The notes beneath the pieces are model-generated. The model was not told the origin of the DNA and did not search any database. It saw only the letters and a list, made by a program, of their open reading frames with translations. Made by a program: the position numbers and the translations under genes. A DNA stretch of 64,000 bases from Azospirillum brasilense (lineage in GTDB: Bacteria > Pseudomonadota > Alphaproteobacteria > Azospirillales > Azospirillaceae), in contig NZ_QLKQ01000015.1 of the NCBI RefSeq assembly GCF_003349955.1, positions 1 through 64,000 of the forward strand, in the 5' to 3' direction. Positions 24,300-33,591 of the stretch are shown piece by piece. Position 1 is the stretch's first letter; each line of letters opens with the position of its first letter.

Positions 24300-25406
24300 T
24301 TACTTCTTGGTGCCGGCGGACGCGAGGAAGCTGTCGTACGGCAGCTCGGCGACGCGGAACCAGAGCTGGGTCTCGTCGAGGAACGGTTTCCAGCTCTCGT
24401 AGATGGTCTTGAAGTTCGGGTTGGTCTTCGCCAGCTCGTCGTAATACTCGAAGGCGATCTTGTGCGCCTGCTCCATCAGGTCGCGCGGGTAGGCGCGCAG
24501 GAGGGTGCCCTTGGCGACCAGACGCTTCAGAGCCTTGGCGTTCTCCGAATCGTAACGGGCGATCATGTAGGTGTTCGCCTCGGCGCAGGCGGCCGTCAGG
24601 ATCGACTGGTAGGACTTGGGAAGCTTCTCCCACTCCTGCAGGTTGACGTAGAGCGAGACGTTCGGCCCGCCTTCCCACCAGCCCGGGTAGTAGTAGTACT
24701 TGGCGACCTGATGGAAGCCCAGACGCTCGTCGTCGTAGGGGCCGACGAACTCGGTCGCGTCGATGGTGCCCTTCTCAAGCGCCGGATAGACGTCCGCGCC
24801 GGCGATCTGGGTCGGGGTGGCGCCCATCTTCGACATGATCTGGCCGGTGATGCCGGCGATGCGGATCTTCAGGCCCTGGAAGTCCGCGGCGGTCTTGATT
24901 TCCTTGCGGTACCAGCCGCCCATCTGGGCGCCGGTGTTGCCCGCCGGGAATTGGATGACGTTGTGGTTCTTCATGAAGGCGCGCATCAGCTCAAGGCCGC
25001 CGGCCTGGAACCAGGCGGTGGTCTGGCGCGCGTTCGGGCCGAACGGAATGGCCGTGTCGAAGGCGAAGGTCGGGTCCTTGCCGACATAATAATAGCCGCA
25101 GGTGTGGCCGCACTGGACCGAACCGTTCTGCACGGCGTCGAGCACCTGGAGGCCGGGCACCAGCTCACCACCCGGGAAGGCGCGGATCTGGAACTTGCCG
25201 TCCGTGCTCTCGGCAACGCGGCGGGCGATCAGTTCCGACGCGCCGAACAGGATGTCGGTGCTCTTCGGGAAGCTCGACGCCAGGCGCCACTGGATTTCCG
25301 GCTGCGACTGCGCAATGGCCGGCGCGGCCACGCCGGCCACCGCCAGCCCCGCACCCGCGGCCGCGGCGCCCGCACCCGCCGACTTCAGAAACGCACGTCT
25401 TTTCAC
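24300..25406 (-). CDS. TRAP transporter solute-binding protein (TakP-like), orphan
   Basis: 368 residues with a twin-arginine signal (RRAFLKSAGAGAAAAGAG, cleaved after ApAIA). The rest is a DctP/TakP-type binding protein with FPKSTDILFGASELIARRV, GLKIRIAGITGQIMSKMGATPTQI and DATEFVGPYDDERLGF. The length and the PYDDERLG region resemble proteins that bind 2-oxo acids such as pyruvate (inference). No DctQ or DctM membrane gene is adjacent, so it must use one encoded elsewhere. The ATG at 25406 is followed by an ideal Tat N-terminus. Confidence 0.9.
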   Translation of the reverse strand: MKRRAFLKSAGAGAAAAGAGLAVAGVAAPAIAQSQPEIQWRLASSFPKSTDILFGASELIARRVAESTDGKFQIRAFPGGELVPGLQVLDAVQNGSVQCGHTCGYYYVGKDPTFAFDTAIPFGPNARQTTAWFQAGGLELMRAFMKNHNVIQFPAGNTGAQMGGWYRKEIKTAADFQGLKIRIAGITGQIMSKMGATPTQIAGADVYPALEKGTIDATEFVGPYDDERLGFHQVAKYYYYPGWWEGGPNVSLYVNLQEWEKLPKSYQSILTAACAEANTYMIARYDSENAKALKRLVAKGTLLRAYPRDLMEQAHKIAFEYYDELAKTNPNFKTIYESWKPFLDETQLWFRVAELPYDSFLASAGTKK

Positions 25407-25574
25407 GATTCTTCTCCCGTGGACTCCGCCTTCCCTTTTCGTTTCAAGCAGCCCGTCGGACCGCTTGTTGCGAGGGAATTTTCACAACTGTAACAAAGCA
25501 GCGTTTTCGTTCCGATTCATCGCACAAAAGCGCATGACAGGTCTACCCCCGGTCCCACGGATTACGCGCGCTGC

Positions 25575-27200
25575 TCAGCCGCGCCGACCCAGGAAGGCGG
25601 AAAGCGGTGGCAGGACCAGCGTCCGCCCGTCCGCCGTGATCTCGGGAACCGGCGCGCCCGGCGGGCGCGGCAGGTCGAGCGCCGCCATCGCCGGCTTGCG
25701 CTTCAGCGCGTATTCCGCCGGCTGGTCGGACAGGTTGAAGACGGCCAGCAGCTCCTCGCCCTCCGCCGCGCGCTCGAAGGCCAGGACATTGCCGGCCTCC
25801 TCCACCGCCGCCACGCCGCCCTGGGTCAGCGCCGGATGACGGCGGCGCAGGCGCAGGGCGTCCCGCCAGACGTCGAGCGGGCTTCCGGTGCGCCGCTCCT
25901 GAGCGTCCACCGCCAGGGCATGGTGGGAGTCCGCCACCGGAAGCCAAGTTTCGACCGCGCTGGAGAAACCGGCGTTGGCGGCGCCGGACCGCCAGGGCAT
26001 CGGCGTGCGGCTGCCGTCGCGCCCCTGGAAGTCGGGCCAATAAGCGATGCCGAAGGGGTCGCGCAGATCCTCCGGCGCCAGCACCGCGTTGGGCAGCGCC
26101 AGCTCCTCGCCCTGGTAGAGGCAGACGGTGCCGGGCAGCGTGGCGAACAGGGTGGCCAGCAGGGCGTTGAAGCGCTCCGGATCGGCGCCGGGGGGCAGCC
26201 AGCGGCTGGCGGCGCGCTCGACGTCGTGGTTGGAGAAGCTCCAGCAGATCGCCTCCGGCTGCGGCGTGCCGGTCAGCGCCCCGGCGAAGTTCTGCGCGGT
26301 GAAGGGCTGTTTGGCCAGCGACAGGGTGTAGGCGGCGTGCAGCCCCTGCGGCCCGCAATAGGCGGCGATGCGCCGCGCCGCGCCCGGCTGGCTCGACAGC
26401 TCGCCCAGCAGCACCCGGTCGGGATAGCGGTCGACCACGGCGCGCAGCCGGGCCAGCACGGTGTGAATGGCCGGGTGCATCATGTCGTAGAGATGCTGTT
26501 GCAGGGCGAACAGCTTGGCCGGCGGTTCCGCCCCGCTCCAGGCCGCTGCGGGGTTGGAGCGGAGCTGCGGGTCGTGGGCGAAGAAATCCACCGCGTCGAT
26601 GCGGAAGCCGTCCACCCCGCGTTCCAGCCAGAAGGCCGCGGTGTCGCCGAGCGCCTGGAGCACCGCCTCGTCGTGCAGGTTCAGGGCGGGCTGGCTGGAC
26701 AGGAAATGATGCAGGTAGTACTGGCGCCGCCGCGGCTCCCAGGTCCAGGCAGGGCCGCCGAACACCGACAGCCAGTTGTTGGGCGGCGTGCCGTCGGGGC
26801 GCGGGTCGGCCCAGACGTACCAGTCCGCGAACGCGCCGCCGCGCGACCGGCGGCTGTCGCTGAACCACGGGTGCGCGTCCGAGGTGTGGCCGCAGACCAG
26901 ATCCAGGATCACCTTCAGTCCGTGGCCGTGCGCCGCCTCGATGATGCGGTCCACCGTCTCAAGCCGGCCCATGCGCGGATCGACCGCCCGATGGTCGGTG
27001 ATGTCGTAGCCGAAGTCCTTCTGCGGCGACGGATAGAAGGGGCTGATCCACACGCCCTGCACGCCGAGCGACGCCACATGGCCGAGGCCGTCCAACACGC
27101 CGTCCAGATCGCCCCAGCCGTCGCCGTTCCGGTCGAGGAAGCTGAGGGGATAGATCTGGTACAGCGCGGCACCGCGCAGCCACGAAGACGCCTGGGACAT
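25575..27200 (-). CDS. GH13 alpha-glucosidase
   Basis: 541 residues, a typical oligo-1,6-glucosidase/alpha-glucosidase length, without a signal peptide. The catalytic barrel shows D202 nucleophile in GFRIDAVD, E267 acid/base in LLGELS and D326 in FSNHDVERA, plus an early GDLDGVLDGL segment. DRNGDGWGD near residue 23 is the usual calcium-binding loop. The ATG at 27200 has GGAGGG six bases ahead. It would hydrolyse terminal alpha-glucosidic bonds of maltooligosaccharides, sucrose or trehalose-like substrates in the cytoplasm. The same-strand small gene ends 74 bases upstream. Confidence 0.92.
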   Translation of the reverse strand: MSQASSWLRGAALYQIYPLSFLDRNGDGWGDLDGVLDGLGHVASLGVQGVWISPFYPSPQKDFGYDITDHRAVDPRMGRLETVDRIIEAAHGHGLKVILDLVCGHTSDAHPWFSDSRRSRGGAFADWYVWADPRPDGTPPNNWLSVFGGPAWTWEPRRRQYYLHHFLSSQPALNLHDEAVLQALGDTAAFWLERGVDGFRIDAVDFFAHDPQLRSNPAAAWSGAEPPAKLFALQQHLYDMMHPAIHTVLARLRAVVDRYPDRVLLGELSSQPGAARRIAAYCGPQGLHAAYTLSLAKQPFTAQNFAGALTGTPQPEAICWSFSNHDVERAASRWLPPGADPERFNALLATLFATLPGTVCLYQGEELALPNAVLAPEDLRDPFGIAYWPDFQGRDGSRTPMPWRSGAANAGFSSAVETWLPVADSHHALAVDAQERRTGSPLDVWRDALRLRRRHPALTQGGVAAVEEAGNVLAFERAAEGEELLAVFNLSDQPAEYALKRKPAMAALDLPRPPGAPVPEITADGRTLVLPPLSAFLGRRG

Positions 27201-27274
27201 AAGGACCCTCCACAAGAGACTCGTGGAAAGGGTCCACCCATAGCCCTAACGATCGGTTACCGAGCCGGTTTTGG

Positions 27275-27586
27275 TCACGGCTTCCGAGCGTCCGGCGATG
27301 GCGTCAGGCGCAGCCAGGGCGCCCAGGCCTGCCGCACGGCGTCGCTCCACAGCCGCATCGGCGCCGTCCACAGGGCCAGCATCGGGTTGGCGTTGGCGAG
27401 GGCCGGGTTGAGCAGCGGGTTGGCCGAGCCCAGCAGCGCCGGCCCCATCATCCCGCGCAGCGCGTCGAAGGACGGCGTGGCGGTGATCTGGATGGCGATC
27501 GTCTCGGCCCCGCGCTCCGGGTCGTCCCGGTGCAGGATCTGGATGTCCAGGTTCGGCAGGGCGGCGGTCAGCTTGGTCTCTTCCAT
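27275..27586 (-). CDS. Small hypothetical protein
   Basis: 103 residues from the ATG at 27586, with AGAGGA well placed ahead. It starts MEETKLTAALPNLDIQILHRDDPERGAETIAIQITATPSFDAL, followed by a helical region with repeated Asn-Pro and hydrophobic residues (LNPALANANPMLALWTAP) that could bind a membrane or partner. No family is recognised. It lies just upstream of the GH13 gene on the same strand and divergent from topoisomerase IB. Confidence 0.6.
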   Translation of the reverse strand: MEETKLTAALPNLDIQILHRDDPERGAETIAIQITATPSFDALRGMMGPALLGSANPLLNPALANANPMLALWTAPMRLWSDAVRQAWAPWLRLTPSPDARKP

Positions 27587-27731
27587 CGTCCTCTTCCCTT
27601 CGGTGCCGGCGGGCCTCTTGGCCGGGGCCATGGTCGCCGAACGGCGCGCCCGCCGCAACCATGCAACCAAAACGCGGCGCCGATGTTTCCCGCTGGCAGC
27701 CGATGGGCTGGCAACCGATGGGGATTCCAGC

Positions 27732-28850
27732 ATGGACGGAGTGATGGTCACCGATCCCCGCACCGACGCGGAAGAGGCCGCGGCCTGCGCCGGGCTGAGC
27801 TATGTCTGCGACGACGAGCCGGGCATCCGGCGACGCCGCGCCGGCAAGGGCTTCTCCTACCGCTGGCCCGACGGCACGCGGGTGACCGAGGAGGACACGC
27901 TGGACCGCATCCGCAAGCTGGCGATCCCCCCAGCCTACCGCGGCGTCTGGATCTGCCCGGACCCGGACGGCCACCTCCAGGCCACGGGCCGCGACACGCG
28001 CGGGCGCAAGCAGTACCGCTACCATCCGCGCTGGACCGAGATGCGCGAGGGCACGAAATTCGGGCGCATGCTCGACTTCTGCCGCGCCCTGCCCGCCATC
28101 CGCCGTCAGGTGGACGGTGACCTCGCCCGCCGCGGCCTGCCGCGCGAGAAGGTTCTGGCCGCCGTGGTCCGGCTGCTGGAGACCACGCTGATCCGCGTCG
28201 GCAACGAAAGCTACGCGCGCGAGAACAGCAGCTACGGCCTGACCACCCTGCGCGACGACCACGCCGACATCGAGGGGGCGGAAATCCGCTTCACTTTCAA
28301 GGGCAAGTCCGGGAAGGAATGGAACGTCGCGCTGAGGGACCGCCGCCTCGCCCGCGTCGTTCGCGCCTGCCGCGATGTGCCGGGGGACGAGCTGTTCCAG
28401 TACATGGACCGCGACGGGCAGCGCCACGCGGTCAGTTCCGGCGACGTGAACGAGTATCTGCGCGCCGCCACCGGCCAGGACTTCACCGCCAAGGATTTCC
28501 GCACTTGGGCCGGCACCGTCCTGGCCGCCATGGCGCTGCGGGAATTCGAGAGTTTCGACAGCGCCGCCAAAGCCAAGCGCAACGTCACCCACGCCATCGA
28601 GCAGGTGGCCGCCCGCCTCGGCAACACCGCCAGCGTCTGCCGCAAGAGCTACGTCCATCCCGAGATTCTGGACGCCTATCTGGAGGGCAACCTGCTGGAC
28701 TCCCTGACCCGCGAGGTGGAGACCGAACTGCGCGAGGAGTTGCCCGAGTTGGAGGCCGAGGAGGCCGCCGTCCTGGCTTTCCTGCGCGGCCGGCTGGAGC
28801 GCGAGCGCCGGTCCCGCGCCAGCGAGGGCCGGCGGCGGCGCGCGGCGTAG
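27732..28850 (+). CDS. DNA topoisomerase IB
   Basis: 372 residues, the size of the bacterial, poxvirus-like type IB enzymes. Family residues: KGFSYRWPDG and the catalytic-pocket segment RVGNESYARENSSYGLTTLRDDH (Arg), a Lys/Arg region FTFKGKSGKEW, and the active tyrosine Y307 in RKSYVHPE. It nicks one strand, forms a 3'-phosphotyrosine and relaxes supercoils without ATP. The ATG at 27732 is chosen; one at 27744 is possible. The C-terminus is a basic Arg-rich tail. Convergent with the Rsm22 gene (3-base gap). Confidence 0.92.
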   Translation: MDGVMVTDPRTDAEEAAACAGLSYVCDDEPGIRRRRAGKGFSYRWPDGTRVTEEDTLDRIRKLAIPPAYRGVWICPDPDGHLQATGRDTRGRKQYRYHPRWTEMREGTKFGRMLDFCRALPAIRRQVDGDLARRGLPREKVLAAVVRLLETTLIRVGNESYARENSSYGLTTLRDDHADIEGAEIRFTFKGKSGKEWNVALRDRRLARVVRACRDVPGDELFQYMDRDGQRHAVSSGDVNEYLRAATGQDFTAKDFRTWAGTVLAAMALREFESFDSAAKAKRNVTHAIEQVAARLGNTASVCRKSYVHPEILDAYLEGNLLDSLTREVETELREELPELEAEEAAVLAFLRGRLERERRSRASEGRRRRAA

Positions 28851-28853
28851 GGC

Positions 28854-29843
28854 CTAGGACTCCGGCTGGTCCGGCGTGGACAGCCCGTCGCCCCAGTCCA
28901 GCCGGCGCGCGGCCTTGAAGGCGGCGCCGTCGCGCTTTCCGAGAATCCGTTCGGTTTGCACACCGTCCCGGCCGCACAGCTTGAAGCCGATGCGCCCGTT
29001 CCCGGCGCTCCAGGGCGGCGCGATGATGCGGGCCTCGGGGCGGGCGCCGGGCTGGCGGGACGCGGCGATGTAGACGAACTTCTCGTCCTCCCACGGCACC
29101 TCCGCCCCCTTGGCCATGCGGTGCAGGCGGGACCGGGCGACCCGGCGGGAGAAATGGCACCAGTCCGGGGCGGCCAGCGGGCAGGCGGCGCTGTGCACGC
29201 AGGGCGCCAGCAGATGGGCGTCGGCGGCGACCAGCCGCTCCCGCGCCCGGACGATCCGCGCCCAGCCGGCGGGCGTGCCGGGCTCGACGATCAGCAGCGT
29301 CCCGGCGGTGAGCGACCACAGCCGGTCCACCAGCCGGTCGCGCGCCGGCTCCGCCAATTCGTCCAGCACATAGGCCAGGGTCACCAGATCGCGCGGTTCC
29401 AGATTGGGCAGGTCACCCGTGGCGTCGCCGGCCCGCCATGCGATCCGCGCGGGCGCCGCCGCTTGCGACAGAGTCTCGCCGACCGCGCGGATGGCCGGGC
29501 TGCCTTCGATCAGCAGGGCGTCGTCCAGGCTGGCCCAGCAGTCGGACGCCGCCCACAGCGCGGTTCCCGGCCCGGCCCCGACGTCCAGGGCGGTGACCGG
29601 CGCGAAGTCGGGAAGCGCCTCGGCCACAGCTTCCATGCTGGAGCGGACGGCGGCGAAGGTGGCCGGCAGGCGGGTGGCGAGATAGGCCCGCGCCGCCAGA
29701 TCGTCCGACAGGTGGAAACGCCCGTCCCGCACCTCCGCCCGGTAGCGTTGGGAAAGGCGGTCGGCCGCGCGCTTCAGGTCGGACAGGGCGATGCCGTCGA
29801 GCGCGCGGTCCACCGCGTGGCGGAGCGAAGGGGGGAGTTCCAT
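28854..29843 (-). CDS. Rsm22-family ribosome-associated methyltransferase-like protein
   Basis: 329 residues. The central Rossmann domain has a SAM-binding motif (ALDVGAGPGTALWAA near 86-100). The C-terminal half carries the cysteine pattern of Rsm22/METTL17 (LAPCVHSAACPLAAPDWCHF, with another Cys in FKLCGRD), which in homologues binds a 4Fe-4S cluster. In mitochondria the homologue helps small ribosomal subunit assembly; a similar role is inferred here. The ATG at 29843 has GGGGGAG ahead. The MCP gene lies upstream on the same strand with a 102-base gap. Confidence 0.85.
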   Translation of the reverse strand: MELPPSLRHAVDRALDGIALSDLKRAADRLSQRYRAEVRDGRFHLSDDLAARAYLATRLPATFAAVRSSMEAVAEALPDFAPVTALDVGAGPGTALWAASDCWASLDDALLIEGSPAIRAVGETLSQAAAPARIAWRAGDATGDLPNLEPRDLVTLAYVLDELAEPARDRLVDRLWSLTAGTLLIVEPGTPAGWARIVRARERLVAADAHLLAPCVHSAACPLAAPDWCHFSRRVARSRLHRMAKGAEVPWEDEKFVYIAASRQPGARPEARIIAPPWSAGNGRIGFKLCGRDGVQTERILGKRDGAAFKAARRLDWGDGLSTPDQPES

Positions 29844-29945
29844 GGGTCCGGAGGGGCAGGCGTGGTCTCGTTCCGCCTGTTAGCACGCCGCCCGCCCCGC
29901 GCACATGGACAAAACAGGGAATGGGACAAAACAGCGAACCGGCGG

Positions 29946-31949
29946 TTACGCCCGCACCTGCCGCAGGAAATCGTCGACCGCGCCGTTCAGCGTGCCGGCC
30001 AGCTCCGACAGGCGGTCGGCCGCCCCCATCATGGCGTCGGCGGAGCGCCCGGTGTCCACCGCCACCCGGCTGACGTCGCCGATGTTGGACGACACGTCGG
30101 TGTTCATGCACTCCACGATGCGCACGTTGTGGGTGATCTCCGAGGTGGCCTGGCGCTGCTGCTCGACCGCCGCGGCGATGCCGGACACGCTCTCGCCGAT
30201 CACGCCGATGGTGGAGCCGATGCGGGCGATGGCGTCCACCACCCCCATGGTCGATTGCTGGATGCCGTGGACCAGCGTGGCGATCTCCTCCGTCGAGGAG
30301 GCGGTCTGGGAGGCCAACGCCTTCACCTCCGTGGCGACGACGGCGAAGCCCTTGCCGGCGTCGCCGGCCCGCGCCGCCTCGATGCTGGCGTTGAGCGCCA
30401 GCAGGTTGGTCTGCTGGGCGATGGCGGTGATGATGGCGACCACCTCGCCGATCTTCTGGGCGGAGTCCGACAGGCCCTTGGTCAGGCCATCGGCGCGCCG
30501 GGATTCGGCGACGGCGTCCTCCGCCACGCTGCGCGACTGGGCGATCTGCTGTCCGATCCCGTCGATGGAGGCGGACAGCTGCTCGCTGGCCGAGGCCACG
30601 GCGCCGACGTTGCTGGTCGCCGTGCCGGCGGCGTCCGCCGCGGCGCGGGTGCGCTGGGCGGTGTCCGACGCCATGCCGGCCACGGCGCGGGCGGAGCCGG
30701 TGACCTCCGCCGCCGCCACGGACAGCGAGCCGGCCACCGCCTGCACGGTGCGTTCCAGCCCGTCGGCCAGTGTCGTCATCAGGGCGCGGCGCTCCTCCTC
30801 GGCGCGCCGTTCCTGGTCGCGCCGGGTCTTCTCCGCCCGCTGGCGGGCGTCCAGAGCCTCGCGGAAGGCCTCGACCGCGCCGTGGATGTCGGCGATCTCG
30901 CGCAGCGGCGAGGGGCGCAGAGGCACCGCGCTCTCGCCGTGGGTCAGCGCCTGGAGCGCCCGGCTGGCGTCGCGCACCGGCTGCATGATGAAGCGGTAGC
31001 CCAGCAGCATGTTCAGGCCGCCGATCAGCCCGATCAGCACGAAGGCCCCCAGCGCGATCAGCGTCAGCCGGTCGAGCACGGTGGTCAGCGCCGCCGCCCC
31101 CTCCTGGCTGCGCGCGGTCACCGCGTCGGAAGCGGCGTTCATCCCCTGCACCAGCCCGTCGACCAGCGTCCGGACCTCCTGGTTGTGGGCGTGGGCCTCG
31201 GTGGTCAGGCGCAGCGTTTCGGTGCGCTGCGCGAAGGCCTCGTCCAGAGCCGCGAAGGACGCGATGTCGTCGGCGACGCTCTCGAACTCGTCGGCGTCCG
31301 GCAGGTGCCGGCGCAGCTCCATGGCCTTGGCCATATGCTCGCGGAACTGGCGCAGGTCGTTGCCGACCGCCGGCGGGTAGAGCTGGGACGGCAGGCGGGT
31401 CAGCAGGAACTTGGCGTCACGGACCGTCGAGAAGAGCGTGGCGAGCGCCTGCTCGTCCGCCGGTTGCGTCGTCGCGCGCATCGCCGCGGACAGGCCGCGG
31501 GCGATGTCGCCCGACAGGCTTTCCGCGCGGCTGATGTTGAAGCCGAATTTCTTGTCCAGCGCCTCGACCTTGGCGCCGATGGCCGCGGCCTCCCGGCTCG
31601 CCGCGACCGCCTTGGCGACGGTCTGCGCGATGTCCGGCGCGGCGTTGGCGGACATCCGCGCGGCGTGGGCGTCCAGGCCGGACAGCGCCTCGGCCCGCGT
31701 CGCCGCGTCGCCGCTGACGATCACCGCCTCGCCCAGCTTGGCGAGCCGTTCGGCCTCCAGCGCGATCCTCTGGTTTTCGGCCACCCGCTGGGCCAGCTCG
31801 GCGTTGCCGTCGGCGATGCGCGTCGCCTCCATGGCGGTCATGCCACCGAACACCGCCAAGGCGGCCACCACGACGCCCGCGATCAGGCAGTCCACCACAA
31901 CGACTTGAAAGGTCGAGCGTTTCGCCCGCTCACCTGCACCGGCCACCAT
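29946..31949 (-). CDS. Methyl-accepting chemotaxis protein
   Basis: 667 residues from the ATG at 31949 (GAGG seven bases ahead; a GTG two codons upstream is possible). TM1 about 16-38, a helical periplasmic sensor domain of about 240 residues, TM2 about 290-310, then HAMP and coiled cytoplasmic signalling domain. The hairpin tip [30 protein letters not shown] is intact. The long all-helical sensor domain suggests an HBM- or 4HB-like ligand-binding module; the ligand is unknown. There is no pentapeptide for CheR/B at the C-terminus (ends FLRQVRA). Confidence 0.93.
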   Translation of the reverse strand: MVAGAGERAKRSTFQVVVVDCLIAGVVVAALAVFGGMTAMEATRIADGNAELAQRVAENQRIALEAERLAKLGEAVIVSGDAATRAEALSGLDAHAARMSANAAPDIAQTVAKAVAASREAAAIGAKVEALDKKFGFNISRAESLSGDIARGLSAAMRATTQPADEQALATLFSTVRDAKFLLTRLPSQLYPPAVGNDLRQFREHMAKAMELRRHLPDADEFESVADDIASFAALDEAFAQRTETLRLTTEAHAHNQEVRTLVDGLVQGMNAASDAVTARSQEGAAALTTVLDRLTLIALGAFVLIGLIGGLNMLLGYRFIMQPVRDASRALQALTHGESAVPLRPSPLREIADIHGAVEAFREALDARQRAEKTRRDQERRAEEERRALMTTLADGLERTVQAVAGSLSVAAAEVTGSARAVAGMASDTAQRTRAAADAAGTATSNVGAVASASEQLSASIDGIGQQIAQSRSVAEDAVAESRRADGLTKGLSDSAQKIGEVVAIITAIAQQTNLLALNASIEAARAGDAGKGFAVVATEVKALASQTASSTEEIATLVHGIQQSTMGVVDAIARIGSTIGVIGESVSGIAAAVEQQRQATSEITHNVRIVECMNTDVSSNIGDVSRVAVDTGRSADAMMGAADRLSELAGTLNGAVDDFLRQVRA

Positions 31950-32078
31950 CTCCACACCTCATCCGCAGCGTTTCCCCGAATTCTTCGTTGTTCCGGATGA
32001 ATCGCGCGGGGCGGCTCCTCCGGGGCTTTATTGTTTGATTACCTATATGCTCGGGGATGTGGGTGTGAGGCTATTGTG

Positions 32079-32117
32079 GAAAACCGAAGACGGCGCCCGA
32101 CCGTCCGGTGGGCGCCG
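32079..32117 (-). terminator. Candidate terminator after the lytic transglycosylase gene
   Basis: CGGCGCCC (32091-32098) pairs perfectly with GGGCGCCG (32110-32117) around an 11-base loop. On the minus strand the stem is followed by TCTTCGGTTTTCC. It lies about 47 bases after the stop codon at 32164. The U-run is interrupted, so strength is uncertain. Confidence 0.45.
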
Positions 32118-32163
32118 CCTCTGGTTGTTGCCGATGCTTGTGAAACGGGAGCGGGCGAGGCCG

Positions 32164-33249
32164 TTACAGGCCGGCGCCTTCCCCTCCGGCCAGGGCGACG
32201 CAGACGCGGTCCCGGCCCTCCAGGCTGCCGCAGCCGCCGCTGCGCTGGGACACGAAGCGGATGACCACCCGCTCGCCCTTGCCGACCGCGTGCGGCGGCA
32301 GCATCGCCTCGGCGACCAGGGTCTCCACCGTCCGCGACGGCGCCCGTCCGGAGCGGGCCGCCGTGGCGGACGGCGCGTCCCGGTCGGTGGCGGCGACGAA
32401 TTCCGCGGGTGGGCGGGCCTCGCCGCGACCCATGGGTTCCACCACGAGCGGAGCCGGGCGGGGCTCCAGGGCGGCCACGGCGACCGGCGCCGGGGTGGCC
32501 GGGGTCTGCGGCACCGGCGCCACCGGTTCCGGGACCACCGCGGCGACGGCGACCGGTTCCGGAGCCGCCGGCTTGACGGCGGGCTTGGCGGCGACGGCCA
32601 CGGGCGGCGGCGTGGGGGCGCTCGCCGGAACGATGGCGACCTCGATCGCGCTGGCGCCCGCCGCCTGCGACGGCTCGCGCGGCGCGGCGCCGCGCAGGTT
32701 CGGCGTCAACGCCGCGATGTACATCCGGGTTTCGCGCGGCAGCCGCTGCTTGCCCGCGAGGTGCGAGGCGTAGCAGGCCGGGCCGCAATTGTAGGCGGCG
32801 AGGAAGCCCGGCGCGCCGAACAGATCGTACATTTCCCGCAGATAGGCGGTGCCGGCCAGGATGTTGTCGCGCGGATCGGACGGATCGGACCCCAGCCCGT
32901 ACTGCGTGCGCATCATGTCGTAGGTTCCGGGCATCACCTGCATCAGCCCGATGGCGCCGGCGTGGCTGGTGATGGTGCGGCCGTTCACGACGGAGCGTCC
33001 GCCGCTCTCGCGCAGCATCACGGCGCGAATCCACTTCTCCGGCACGTCGAACCGTTCCGACGCCTCGCGCATGTGGGGGACCCAGCGGCCGAGCGGGTCC
33101 TTCGGATCGATCGGGATTTCGGCCACCTCCGGGGCCTTGACGACGAGCTCCGCCGTTTCCGGAGCGTTCGAGGCGCAACCCGCCAAGCCGAGGGCGAGAA
33201 TCAGGGCGGCACCGGCGGCGCGGGCCGCGGTGAAGTCGCGATAAGCCAC
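32164..33249 (-). CDS. Lytic transglycosylase lipoprotein (SLT family)
   Basis: 361 residues from the GTG at 33249; a TTG at 33276 adds nine residues but has no ribosome site. The N-terminal signal ends in the lipobox LAGC near residue 25, so it is a lipoprotein. The SLT domain (about 55-185) has the catalytic glutamate in MLRESGGRS and the family motifs AIGLMQVMPGTY and AAYNCGP. A long Ala/Pro/Val-rich linker (about 190-290) leads to a small C-terminal region with two Cys (SGGCGSLEGRDRVCVAL). It cleaves peptidoglycan to give 1,6-anhydro-muropeptides at the cell envelope. Confidence 0.88.
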   Translation of the reverse strand: MAYRDFTAARAAGAALILALGLAGCASNAPETAELVVKAPEVAEIPIDPKDPLGRWVPHMREASERFDVPEKWIRAVMLRESGGRSVVNGRTITSHAGAIGLMQVMPGTYDMMRTQYGLGSDPSDPRDNILAGTAYLREMYDLFGAPGFLAAYNCGPACYASHLAGKQRLPRETRMYIAALTPNLRGAAPREPSQAAGASAIEVAIVPASAPTPPPVAVAAKPAVKPAAPEPVAVAAVVPEPVAPVPQTPATPAPVAVAALEPRPAPLVVEPMGRGEARPPAEFVAATDRDAPSATAARSGRAPSRTVETLVAEAMLPPHAVGKGERVVIRFVSQRSGGCGSLEGRDRVCVALAGGEGAGL

Positions 33250-33534
33250 GAGGAGGAGTCCGTGCTGGTTGCACAAAGATCGAAAGCGTTACCCTCTCTT
33301 TGCGATGTAATGGTGTCGGCTGTCAAGCAACAAGGCGGGTGTAATGTCCTGATTCCACGGCCTTTCCCTTTTTCATAGCCCATTGGAATGGTTTTCAGGC
33401 AAATGCTGTTCATCCGTATTCGCCCTTTTTCTGCCCCATTTGACACTGTTGCGGTCTTTGCCGGGGCAGGCGAGATACCCATTCCTGTCACGCCCTTAAC
33501 TTGCACGACCAATCGCCGCAGCCCCGGCAACCGC

Positions 33535-33563
33535 TTGACTTTTCAGAGTCCATTCCATATTGA
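33535..33563 (+). promoter_or_regulatory. Promoter of the TetR-RND operon
   Basis: TTGACT (33535-33540) and TATTGA (33558-33563) are separated by exactly 17 bases, matching sigma-70 consensus at five and four positions. The start of transcription would fall about 33570, inside the operator and 20 bases before the TetR gene ATG. Confidence 0.6.
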
Positions 33564-33576
33564 ATGAACGTTCATT
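33563..33576. promoter_or_regulatory. Palindromic operator, probable TetR-type autoregulation site
   Basis: AATGAAC/GTTCATT is a perfect 14-base palindrome that overlaps the end of the -10 box and the expected transcription start of the TetR gene. TetR-family efflux repressors commonly bind such sites. Binding by the adjacent regulator is inference. Confidence 0.55.
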
Positions 33577-33591
33577 TATAGACGCTCAGCG

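Larger units (their letters stand above)
33250..33591. other. Divergent promoter region of SLT lipoprotein and TetR genes
   Basis: 342 bases between divergent genes, AT-richer than its neighbours. The right end holds a good sigma-70-like promoter and a palindromic operator for the TetR gene. The left half (33277-33500) has T-rich patches and several short open frames with nothing to support them. No other gene or RNA is seen. Confidence 0.5.
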
